DNA from: Methanomassiliicoccales archaeon
Lineage (GTDB): Archaea > Thermoplasmatota > Thermoplasmata > SG8-5
Assembly: GCA_030636255.1 (NCBI GenBank)
Contig: DAOVXH010000070.1
Span: forward strand, 1 to 8,426
Length of the DNA: 8,426 nucleotides
Reading direction: 5' to 3'
The notes beneath the pieces are model-generated. The model saw only the letters and a program-made list of their open reading frames with translations, was not told the DNA's origin and did not search any database. The translations under genes were made by a program, and so were the position numbers. Below, in pieces: positions 1-7,083 of this stretch (the first letter of the stretch is position 1; each line of letters opens with the position of its first letter).

Positions 1-1
1 C

Positions 2-652
2 ATTGGCGGAGAAAGCACCAGGCCAGGCGCAGAGCCAGTGAGCCCTCAAGAACAATTGGAACGAGTGATTCCGGTTATTGAGAATTTGAATCTAAAAATA
101 CCAATTTCCATTGACAGCCACAGTTCCGAGGTTGTGGAAAAGGCACTGAAGGCCGGAGCTAGCATGGTAAACCTTGTAGGCGGATTAAATACAGAAATGG
201 CAAAAATACTGGCACAATACGAAATGCCAGTCATTCTCATGCACATGCAGGGTGAACCAGAGAACATGCAGAATGACCCTCAATATCACGATGTCATGGA
301 CGAGATAATGGACTGGGCCAGGGAGCAGATTGAAACAGCTGAGAAAGCTGGCATTGGCCATGGGCGAATCATAATTGACCCGGGCATTGGATTTGGAAAG
401 ACACTGGAGCATAACCTGGAGATAATTCGCAGGCTGGGTGAGCTTCGGATTCTTGGAGTGCCAATACTTCTTGGAGCTTCAAGGAAGGCCTTTATTGGTA
501 AAATTTTAGATGCCCAGGTTGATAAACGTCTGGAAGGAAGCCTGGCTGCCGCAGTTTTGGGTGCGACAAATGGGGCAGACATGGTGCGGGTGCATGATAT
601 TGAGGAAACAGTGAAGGCGCTGGCCATTGCTCACTCTATCTTTCATGCATAA
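2..652 (+). CDS. folP: Dihydropteroate synthase, 5'-truncated by window edge
   Basis: This enzyme condenses 6-hydroxymethyl-dihydropterin diphosphate with p-aminobenzoate to give dihydropteroate, in folate-type cofactor synthesis in the cytosol. The reading frame is open from base 2, giving 216 residues. The fragment begins inside the family's substrate loop (GGESTRPGAEPV, fragment residues 2-13), so the GTG at 38 is an internal valine codon, not the start. About 50 N-terminal residues lie outside the window. Other family motifs follow in order: SIDSHS (36-41; D38 matches the pterin-binding Asp), a 'VILMHMQGEP' segment, DPGIGFGK (126-133), GASRKAFIG (158-166) and RVHD (196-199). The common 'IND' motif reads 'VNL' here: the Asn is kept and the Asp is replaced. 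The stop is followed by 33 nt to the next gene, which has its own promoter, so no operon is implied. The family assignment is secure. That the enzyme acts on folate rather than methanopterin precursors is inferred. Confidence 0.93.
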   Translation: MGGESTRPGAEPVSPQEQLERVIPVIENLNLKIPISIDSHSSEVVEKALKAGASMVNLVGGLNTEMAKILAQYEMPVILMHMQGEPENMQNDPQYHDVMDEIMDWAREQIETAEKAGIGHGRIIIDPGIGFGKTLEHNLEIIRRLGELRILGVPILLGASRKAFIGKILDAQVDKRLEGSLAAAVLGATNGADMVRVHDIEETVKALAIAHSIFHA

Positions 653-654
653 TG

Positions 655-661
655 TTTAATA
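655..661 (+). promoter_or_regulatory. Candidate TATA box for the giant surface-protein gene
   Basis: TTTAATA lies in the 33-nt gap after folP, with its centre about 28 nt upstream of the ATG at 686. Archaeal transcription normally starts about 25 nt downstream of the box centre, so the mRNA would begin at or within a few bases of the ATG. No Shine-Dalgarno sequence is visible just before the ATG (ATTAAATCTTTAG). Together these suggest a leaderless transcript, an inference from spacing only. Confidence 0.5.
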
Positions 662-685
662 GACTGTTAATCATTAAATCTTTAG

Positions 686-3600
686 ATGGGCAGCAGAGTG
701 GCGATTCTAATTGCAATGCTAATTATTCTATCCAGCCTAGCACAGCCAATAGCCTCTTCTGGAGACTCTGAATCAGAACTAATCAATGCGCCGCCTACTC
801 CCCTGGAAGGCATATTTGTCATAGACTCTGACTGGGTAATATCATCATACCACGGCTATCTGAATTCAATAATCTATCTAACAGGTAACCTGACCATTGA
901 ATCGTCTGGGGGCCTGAACCTCAAGAACTCCAGCCTGGTAATGAATCTGAATAAGGACGGCCAGTTCCACGTGGACATAATGGGAACCCTTACCATGAAC
1001 GACATTGATAATAATCCCATGACAGAAACTGATATGAGCCAGATTTACTCTAATAATTCTGCAAAAAATTATGCAATAAAGGCATATGCTGGTTCATTAC
1101 TGGTCCTCTATAATAGTCAGATAAGTCATCATGGTTTTATGAGCAATAGCAAGGGCCTGGTTGTGGACACAGATTTTGCCACAATTGATGGCATGAGATT
1201 TGTTGATGGCTATTACGGCATTTCTGTTCAATCTGATGGGGCTATCATTCAAAATTCATGGTTCATAGACAATAGATATGGCGTGGAATTCTACAGGTCT
1301 GAACCTGTTTTTGATAATAATATCATATCTGGAAGTTCTTACAGAGGAATTTACATATACCAGGCAAAACCATTCATCACCAATTGCAATATCCACAACA
1401 ATACAATAGGCATCTACGAATGGTATTCTGAGGCAACTATTATTTCTACCAAGATAGTTGATTCTTCCATTACTGGCCTGGAATCTTATTATTCAACTTC
1501 ACTTGTTCAGGACTCGGAACTCTCAAACAATAGAGATATCAATGCTGTGAGAGAATCCTTTCCCAGATTGCTGAACACTACATTGGACGAGTCAAGTGTG
1601 GTTCTAGGATTTGGCCTGTTCATATCAGTAGGTTATTACACAGATGTCCAGGTGACTGCCCTGAACGGCACTGGTATGGCAAATCATGTGGTGAGCATAC
1701 TTGACCAGGAAAATAACCCAGCTTCCAATGGTATTACAAATGAAACTGGCTGGGCAATGAATTTGGGATACTATGACCGCTTTCTCACTGAATTTGGCTC
1801 ATTGGTAATGGGCCAGCACAATGTCATGGCCTTTGAAAAGAATGAAGAGAACATATCCTTTGGCAGTAATATCACTACACTTGGGCCTGGTGACCAATGT
1901 AATGTTGAGGTGGAAATAAATCCTCCAAACACCCATATCTGGGATGCTGGAAAGGTCATTAGCACACAGGAATCATATCATAATCAACAGATAATTGCCC
2001 TGGGAGATGTTTCTTTAGACCTTGGTAGTCTGCTTATACTGAACAACACTAATCTCATGTTCCTTGCAGGCTCTGACTCCATAGAACTGGATGTAATATC
2101 AAACAACTTTAATTCCTATAATAGCAGCATCGGGTCAATGGGTGTTTCTAGAATATTGAAACCAGGAACCCTCCAGGTAACATTTGAGGAGACTGCAGAA
2201 ATTATCATTGATAATACTACATTCTCTTGGACAGATAAGATAGAAATACAAACTGACCTGGCTCTGATAAAAAATTCTAATATTCTTCATTCCAAGGAGA
2301 CTGGCCTCATGGTCTCTGAATGCCAGCCTACCATTAATAACCTTTATGTTAACTGGACCCCCAGGGGATTGTATCTCAGGAATGATATGTCCAGATTGAC
2401 AAATATTACAGTGGAAAATGCCAGGGATTACGGCATACAATGTTCTGTGTCTGGCTCTAGAATTGACAGCCTCACGGCATCAGGAACTCCAAAGGCAATA
2501 TATTCCTATAGTTCTGAGGCCTGGGTAAATAATCTCCAGGCCAGTGGATGTGATTATGGCCTTTATGCCTATGACTCGATTATAGAACTGCATAATTCCA
2601 GTATCGCAGAATCATCCTATTACGGGGCATACTGGCAAGCATCTGAGGGAACCATAAACAATACTTATTTCATTGACTCAGATACCGGAATTGGCTTGTC
2701 CGGCTCATCATTACTGGTGGATTCATCCTTCTTAAATGGAAATGACCTTGGATTGGAGGCAATACTCAGCAGCCCTGTATTACTGAACACCAGCTTCTCC
2801 AATTTACTAGATATCAGTGCCGGAAGGGCCAGTCATGTGTCTGCAGTCAATTGCAGCCTTAATAATTCCAGGGTGGAGGTAGAGCCGTCAGGCAATGTGG
2901 ATATAGGTAGCTGGATTCATATTCTGGTGAAGGATGAGACCACAAAGCCCATCCAGGGATGCAATGTGACAATATTGGATTCCCAGGATAATGTAGCTAG
3001 TTCGGCAATTACAGATTCAGACGGCATTGCCAGGTTCATGGCATTCAGAAACAGCCGTATCTATTGGAACAGGACTGAGAATTACACCACCCACAATATA
3101 ATGGCATTCAGGCCAGACACTGATGTTCAGGGTATGAATTCAACAGCACTGGAGGCAAATTCAACCGCTGATGTCACAGCCTCAACTGGAGCAATGGGCT
3201 GGATTCACTGGGAAGAATACACTATCTTGAATACCCAGGAACACTATGAGAATGAGACCATTATCATGCATGATAATATGATTATCGACACTGACGGCAG
3301 ACTGACACTGGAAAATTGTACAGTGTGGTTTTTCGGTGGAAAATATTCCTACCAGTACATCTATGCCAAAAAAGAATTTCTCGGAATTTACAATACCACA
3401 ATGAGGCCTATAAGCATGTCTGCACCCTTGCAGCCATATCGCTCATTTATTCAATACGATGCTTCTGCCAGTGGCAAAATAGTTGACTCGCATTTTTCTG
3501 GATTGGGGCATATATTGTCCTATTCCAATGATTTCACCATGTCTGGAACAAAGATAGACGGTGCCGCCATATCGGGAATCGGCCTCTCTGGAGGAAAACC

Positions 3601-6600
3601 AAAAATAGAAAATTGCACACTTAATTTCAACAATGATGGAATAGTGACCTACCAGAGCCCATTGGAACTCTATAATGTATCAATTACTGAATCTGGCCAG
3701 TATGGACTATATACCGAAGGCGGGGAGCTGGACATCAAGAATACAGATTCAAGCTATGCAAAATACGGATTCTATGCCCTGGAAGATGCTGCTGGAACAT
3801 TGGACCAGTGCTCAGCTAGGGAAAATACAGATGGTCTGGTCATCTTAGATTCTGCGCCGGAAATTATTGGATTCAGTGCCATTAACAATACCAATTGTGG
3901 AATACGTACCTCCGAGTCCCATTCCAAAATGGCTGATATAGAATTAATGAATAATTACCAAGGTCTTTATCTCTATAAATCCTGGCCAGATATCATGAAT
4001 TCTACAATCAATGACAATTATTACGGAGTCTATGCATACAAATCAGGCACATACATAGAAGATAGCCATTTGGAAGGAAATGACATTGGATTCTATGAAT
4101 ATGGAAGCTATAGCAATTCCCAGGATAGCCCATTAAGTCCAGGGATTTCCCAGGACAGTGCAGTGTTCATTGATGGAGGAATAGACCAACATATTTCAAT
4201 GAAACTTCCGGCCCGGGCAGAGATAATATCTGCAAATATCAGCATAACTGGGGACAATATAGGGGTCGATGCCATATTCCAGGACTCGGAGCAACAGAGA
4301 TCTCCGGACATTTATGGAGATAGAGTAGTATGGGAAGATCGTAGAACAGGAAATTGGGAGATATATTCTTATGACCTGTCAATGGATTCTGACATGGATA
4401 ATGTACCAAATTATCTTGAGACTCCACCACTGGAAAATGACCCGGCAATGTTCAGGATTACCAATAATTCTAAAACCCAGGGGGAACCGCAAATTTATGA
4501 AGATACAGTGGTCTGGACTGATATGAGAAATGATGAATATGACATATATGCCTATACATTCTCAAATGACACATTATGGCCTGTGTGTACTGATGCTGGC
4601 ATACAGAGATCGCCGGCCATATATGATGACAAGATAATATGGGATGATTACAGAAATGGAAATTATGACATCTTTATGCTGAATATTTCCACCGGGGAAC
4701 AATCCCAGCTCAGCACAAGCACAAGACATGACATGGTATCCAGTATTCATGGGGATTATGTGGCTTGGTATTCTTATTCTGGTTCGCCGGGCAGTGAAAG
4801 CTCTGATATAGTAATGTTCAACCTGAAGACCTGGACAATGACGCCAATTACCAAGGACTCGCCAATCCAATATCGGCCTGATGTCTATGGTGACAATATA
4901 GTCTGGCATGAAAGTGGCCCTGGAATATGGGAATTATACAAATATGAAATATCCACCGGCACAATAGAGAGGTTGACATATGAAGGCCAGCAGAGCTTCT
5001 GCCCTGATATTTACCAGGACAAGGTGGTCTATTATTACTATCACAATATACTGGATTGCTGGAGCGTGCTAATGGTCAATATCACCACCGGAGAGAATAC
5101 TATCCTGGAAAGGGAAACCTTTGGGGATGCCAGACCGGTGATACATGGCAGTAAAATTGCATGGGTTAATCGAACCCAGAACGATATCCATGTTCTTGAC
5201 CTGGCCCATGATTCTTACCCTGAGAACTCTTCTGTGGACATTGGAATTGATGGTGAAAATGAGTTCCAATGGAATGGAATTCTAGAACATACAGAATACA
5301 TTAATGAAACTGCATTGATGGATTCCCTTAATAAACAGGTTAATAAAGAATCTGGAGGCATGGTAAGTATCCCATTACAGCTGGAAACCCAAGGAACTGG
5401 CAGGCTTATTATAGATGTTCTGGACATTGAATATTGTTTATCTACCTATATTGTGAACTCCAGTATCATAAACTCAAGTGCCATTTCTGTTAAATGTTAT
5501 GATTCCCGGCCTACACTAATTAATTCCACCATAAGTGGAAAGATTACTGATTTTGATTTAAGAGAAAATTCGCAGCCAGTTGTACTGAATACTACTTTCA
5601 ATAGCTCAAAATTATTATTCCTTGACAAGGAGTCCAATCTTACTGTCCAGAATTATCTGCATGTGAGGGTAGAAAATTTAACTGGAGAGCCTCTGGATGC
5701 AAATGTTCAGGTACTTGACAATAATAAAACAATAGTAAATACCAATACTGGTGCCAATGGTGAGATTGCATGGATAACCATCACCTATTGTAAACACAAT
5801 ATAACCGGGATTCATGAAAACCAGACAATAGCCAGCACAATCCTGAGGAAAAACATTTTTAGCCAAAACCCAAGAACATTGAATATGTCAGATAGTCACT
5901 GGGAGATTTTTGCAACAGATTCTGAGGGGCCAAAGATAAGTAATGCATTCCCAGAGCCATTCAGCATAGTAAGTAACACAAGAAACGTTATTTCGGCCCA
6001 GATAACAGACCCAGATGGTTTTAATATCTTCACAATTAAGCTTTACTTATGGGGGTTTGCAGTTCCATTCAGTCTTGCTCCTATCCCTGATGGTTACAAT
6101 ATATCATACCAGATTAATATCCCTGAGGGAACAAGTGTCAGTTGCAGAATCAAGGCAGAAGATATTCGTGGAAACATAGTTGATTATTCCTGGGAGTTTT
6201 ACATTGGCTCTGGCGCAGAATCATTTTCCATGGAGCTTCAAGCAGGATGGAATTTAATTTCAATTCCTCTTGAAATGTACAATAACTCAGTGGAAGCAGT
6301 TCTGAACAGCATTCAAGGAAAATACCACAGAGTCAAGGCATATTCAAGAATCTCTGAAGACGGGCCCTGGCTGACCTATAGCCCTGAAAGTTCTGATTCT
6401 GTTAATAGTTTGAAATTCATAGACAGAAATATGGGATTCTGGGTAGAGGCAAATGAGGATTGCACTCTTGAAATATGTGGGACCAGGGTAGAATCTACTA
6501 ATATTCCACTATATGCCGGATGGAACCTGGTTGGATACCCGGTCATGGATAAGAACCAGACAATTGATACGGCACTAATAGGTACAGATGCAGACCGCAT

Positions 6601-6721
6601 AGAGGGAATTGACCTGGCCAGCCCATATCTTATTAATGTGCTACAACCCGAATATATAATGAAGGCCGGGGAAGGGTACTGGGTGCATGTCCCGGCGGAT
6701 ACTGTTTGGGTTGTGTCATAA
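686..6721 (+). CDS. Giant secreted beta-helix / beta-propeller mosaic protein (2011 aa)
   Basis: No gene name is recognised; this is probably a cell-surface or secreted protein. Residues 1-24 form a signal peptide (MGSR, then a hydrophobic run to about IASS). Residues ~45-310 are a NosD-like right-handed beta-helix with ~22-residue turns ('G-I-x(n)-I-x-N-x-x-I' pattern). Residues 314-414 are a carboxypeptidase-regulatory-like insert. The helix/insert pattern repeats at 418-740 / 743-829 and, as a helix only, at 845-1141. Residues 1159-1193 and 1510-1583 look like two halves of one beta-domain, split by a seven-bladed propeller (1203-1507). A short helix segment (~1585-1655), a third insert (1656-1738) and an Ig-like domain (1748-1842) follow. 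The C-terminus (1853-2011) holds two 'AGWNL...G(F/Y)WV' modules. N-x-S/T sequons are very frequent, as expected for an N-glycosylated archaeal surface protein. No C-terminal membrane anchor or sorting motif is seen. No catalytic motif is evident, so adhesion, glycan binding or wall structure are guesses. The start is supported by the signal peptide and the TATA spacing. Confidence 0.9.
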   Translation: MGSRVAILIAMLIILSSLAQPIASSGDSESELINAPPTPLEGIFVIDSDWVISSYHGYLNSIIYLTGNLTIESSGGLNLKNSSLVMNLNKDGQFHVDIMGTLTMNDIDNNPMTETDMSQIYSNNSAKNYAIKAYAGSLLVLYNSQISHHGFMSNSKGLVVDTDFATIDGMRFVDGYYGISVQSDGAIIQNSWFIDNRYGVEFYRSEPVFDNNIISGSSYRGIYIYQAKPFITNCNIHNNTIGIYEWYSEATIISTKIVDSSITGLESYYSTSLVQDSELSNNRDINAVRESFPRLLNTTLDESSVVLGFGLFISVGYYTDVQVTALNGTGMANHVVSILDQENNPASNGITNETGWAMNLGYYDRFLTEFGSLVMGQHNVMAFEKNEENISFGSNITTLGPGDQCNVEVEINPPNTHIWDAGKVISTQESYHNQQIIALGDVSLDLGSLLILNNTNLMFLAGSDSIELDVISNNFNSYNSSIGSMGVSRILKPGTLQVTFEETAEIIIDNTTFSWTDKIEIQTDLALIKNSNILHSKETGLMVSECQPTINNLYVNWTPRGLYLRNDMSRLTNITVENARDYGIQCSVSGSRIDSLTASGTPKAIYSYSSEAWVNNLQASGCDYGLYAYDSIIELHNSSIAESSYYGAYWQASEGTINNTYFIDSDTGIGLSGSSLLVDSSFLNGNDLGLEAILSSPVLLNTSFSNLLDISAGRASHVSAVNCSLNNSRVEVEPSGNVDIGSWIHILVKDETTKPIQGCNVTILDSQDNVASSAITDSDGIARFMAFRNSRIYWNRTENYTTHNIMAFRPDTDVQGMNSTALEANSTADVTASTGAMGWIHWEEYTILNTQEHYENETIIMHDNMIIDTDGRLTLENCTVWFFGGKYSYQYIYAKKEFLGIYNTTMRPISMSAPLQPYRSFIQYDASASGKIVDSHFSGLGHILSYSNDFTMSGTKIDGAAISGIGLSGGKPKIENCTLNFNNDGIVTYQSPLELYNVSITESGQYGLYTEGGELDIKNTDSSYAKYGFYALEDAAGTLDQCSARENTDGLVILDSAPEIIGFSAINNTNCGIRTSESHSKMADIELMNNYQGLYLYKSWPDIMNSTINDNYYGVYAYKSGTYIEDSHLEGNDIGFYEYGSYSNSQDSPLSPGISQDSAVFIDGGIDQHISMKLPARAEIISANISITGDNIGVDAIFQDSEQQRSPDIYGDRVVWEDRRTGNWEIYSYDLSMDSDMDNVPNYLETPPLENDPAMFRITNNSKTQGEPQIYEDTVVWTDMRNDEYDIYAYTFSNDTLWPVCTDAGIQRSPAIYDDKIIWDDYRNGNYDIFMLNISTGEQSQLSTSTRHDMVSSIHGDYVAWYSYSGSPGSESSDIVMFNLKTWTMTPITKDSPIQYRPDVYGDNIVWHESGPGIWELYKYEISTGTIERLTYEGQQSFCPDIYQDKVVYYYYHNILDCWSVLMVNITTGENTILERETFGDARPVIHGSKIAWVNRTQNDIHVLDLAHDSYPENSSVDIGIDGENEFQWNGILEHTEYINETALMDSLNKQVNKESGGMVSIPLQLETQGTGRLIIDVLDIEYCLSTYIVNSSIINSSAISVKCYDSRPTLINSTISGKITDFDLRENSQPVVLNTTFNSSKLLFLDKESNLTVQNYLHVRVENLTGEPLDANVQVLDNNKTIVNTNTGANGEIAWITITYCKHNITGIHENQTIASTILRKNIFSQNPRTLNMSDSHWEIFATDSEGPKISNAFPEPFSIVSNTRNVISAQITDPDGFNIFTIKLYLWGFAVPFSLAPIPDGYNISYQINIPEGTSVSCRIKAEDIRGNIVDYSWEFYIGSGAESFSMELQAGWNLISIPLEMYNNSVEAVLNSIQGKYHRVKAYSRISEDGPWLTYSPESSDSVNSLKFIDRNMGFWVEANEDCTLEICGTRVESTNIPLYAGWNLVGYPVMDKNQTIDTALIGTDADRIEGIDLASPYLINVLQPEYIMKAGEGYWVHVPADTVWVVS
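4295..5206 (+). repeat. Seven propeller-blade repeats within the giant protein
   Basis: Seven repeats follow the pattern 'P-x-I-Y-x-D-x-(V/I)-(V/A)-W ... (D/E)-I-Y-x-Y-x-(I/L)-S-T-G'. They start near protein residues 1204, 1266, 1307, 1349, 1395, 1436 and 1481. Blade 1 (IYGDRVVWEDRRTGNWEIY) and blade 3 (IYDDKIIWDDYRNGNYDIF) are the clearest; blades 4 and 6 have drifted. Blade 1 contains an Asp-rich insertion (DSDMDNVPNYLETPPLENDP) of the sort seen in calcium-binding loops. The repeats resemble TolB/WD40-like propellers of archaeal surface proteins. Seven blades would close a standard seven-bladed ring. Confidence 0.8.
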
Positions 6722-6760
6722 ACATTAGGAAAATTCTTATGGCATAGCTAATTCATTGTC

Positions 6761-6767
6761 TTTAAAT
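6761..6767 (+). promoter_or_regulatory. Possible TATA box for the ncRNA-tRNA unit
   Basis: TTTAAAT lies 22 nt upstream of the first helix of the structured RNA at 6783. The expected start, about 25 nt past the box centre, falls near 6789, a few bases inside that helix, so the fit is only approximate. The rest of 6722-6782, after the surface-protein stop, is AT-rich with no other element that I can support. Confidence 0.3.
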
Positions 6768-6782
6768 TCAGAGCATTAAGCC

Positions 6783-6945
6783 GAGGTAGTCTCTGCGCGG
6801 AATTCTAACAAATTCCGCTGGTAGATACCCTTCAGCCAAAAATGCGCCAATATACAGGGATAGCTAAGTCCGGTACACTGTATGAACCAGTTCATACGTG
6901 CCTCGACCAATAAATTGGTCTTCGGGGGCGCTGGCCTTCTACCTC
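6783..6945 (+). ncRNA. Putative structured RNA of unrecognised family
   Basis: This segment has no plausible ORF but folds into one closed structure. The closing helix is GAGGTAG (6783-6789) with CTACCTC (6939-6945), 7 bp. Inside it are an 8-bp hairpin (6797-6804/6811-6818, loop CTAACA) and a helix GCCA + GCGCC (6835-6838, 6844-6848) that pairs with the unbroken strand 6927-6935, leaving a 5-nt AAAAT bulge. Beyond that, TCCG (6869-6872) pairs with CGGG (6923-6926) and encloses two hairpins: 6880-6887/6890-6897, extended by CAC/GTG, and 6905-6910/6915-6920 with loop TAAA. I do not see the conserved cores of RNase P, SRP or 5S RNA. The strand is inferred from the co-directional tRNA 16 nt downstream and the candidate TATA box; the helices themselves would also form on the minus strand. 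Confidence 0.55.
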
Positions 6946-6961
6946 TCATTCGCAAATTTAT

Positions 6962-7043
6962 GCCGAGATAGCCTAGTCCGGTAGGGCGCTGGTCTCGAAA
7001 ACCAGTGGTGTAAGCCTCGGGAGTTCAAATCTCTCTCTCGGCG
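6962..7043 (+). tRNA. tRNA-Ser (anticodon CGA)
   Basis: This is a complete cloverleaf. The acceptor GCCGAGA (6962-6968) pairs perfectly with TCTCGGC (7036-7042). The D stem is GCC/GGC (6971-6973/6985-6987) with GG in the loop. The anticodon stem is CTGGT/ACCAG with loop CTCGAAA, placing anticodon CGA at 6996-6998, which reads UCG (serine). A 13-nt variable region (7006-7018) forms a short GGT/GCC stem, as in class II tRNAs. The T arm is GGGAG-TTCAAAT-CTCTC (7019-7035). The discriminator is G (7043), as expected for serine. CCA is not encoded, so it must be added after transcription. No intron is present. No TATA box sits at the usual ~25 nt upstream, suggesting processing from a longer transcript that includes the upstream structured RNA. 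Confidence 0.96.
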
Positions 7044-7083
7044 TTTTAATTTTTTACAGTTAGAGTCGAGAGGTGATTTGAAC
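7023..7083. repeat. Inverted repeat: tRNA-Ser 3' end and a downstream reverse copy
   Basis: The tRNA 3' end (7023-7042) recurs in reverse complement at 7065-7083. GTTCAAATC (7023-7031) pairs with GATTTGAAC (7075-7083) in 9 perfect pairs, and CTCTCGGC (7035-7042) pairs with GTCGAGAG (7065-7072) in 8 pairs including one G-T. A small internal loop (3 versus 2 nt) separates the two blocks. The 22-nt loop contains the T-rich terminator. The copy includes the B-box-like T-loop, which suggests a relic of a tRNA-like sequence on the minus strand. A complete minus-strand cloverleaf cannot be built. Confidence 0.65.
7044..7055 (+). terminator. T-rich terminator after tRNA-Ser
   Basis: TTTTAATTTTTT directly follows the tRNA discriminator base. 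Archaeal RNA polymerase commonly terminates at such T-tracts after stable RNA genes. The tract also lies in the loop of the inverted repeat formed by the tRNA 3' end and 7065-7083. Confidence 0.6.

Noticed and set aside
38..40. GTG at 38 as the start of the dihydropteroate synthase
   Set aside because: The frame is open from base 2, and residues before it complete the conserved GGESTRPGAEP loop, so the GTG is internal.
4108..4909. Minus-strand open frames opposite the giant gene (for example 4108-4311 and 4574-4909), and those opposite folP and the 7276-8426 operon
   Set aside because: They mirror strongly coding plus-strand genes, show no family motifs and have no promoter or ribosome site; they are shadows.
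6854..6930. A second functional tRNA inside the structured RNA
   Set aside because: Despite the D-arm-like AGTCCGGTA, no acceptor pairing and no GTTCRA-type T loop exist.
6783..6945. Structured RNA as RNase P RNA, SRP RNA or 5S rRNA
   Set aside because: It is shorter than archaeal RNase P and SRP RNAs. I do not find the GAGGAAAGUC/ACAGAA cores of RNase P, the helix-8 motif of SRP or the 5S arms. AAGTCCGG alone is not enough.
7065..7083. Integrative-element attachment site at the tRNA-Ser 3' end
   Set aside because: The copy is inverted, not direct, and no integrase or other mobile gene is in the window.
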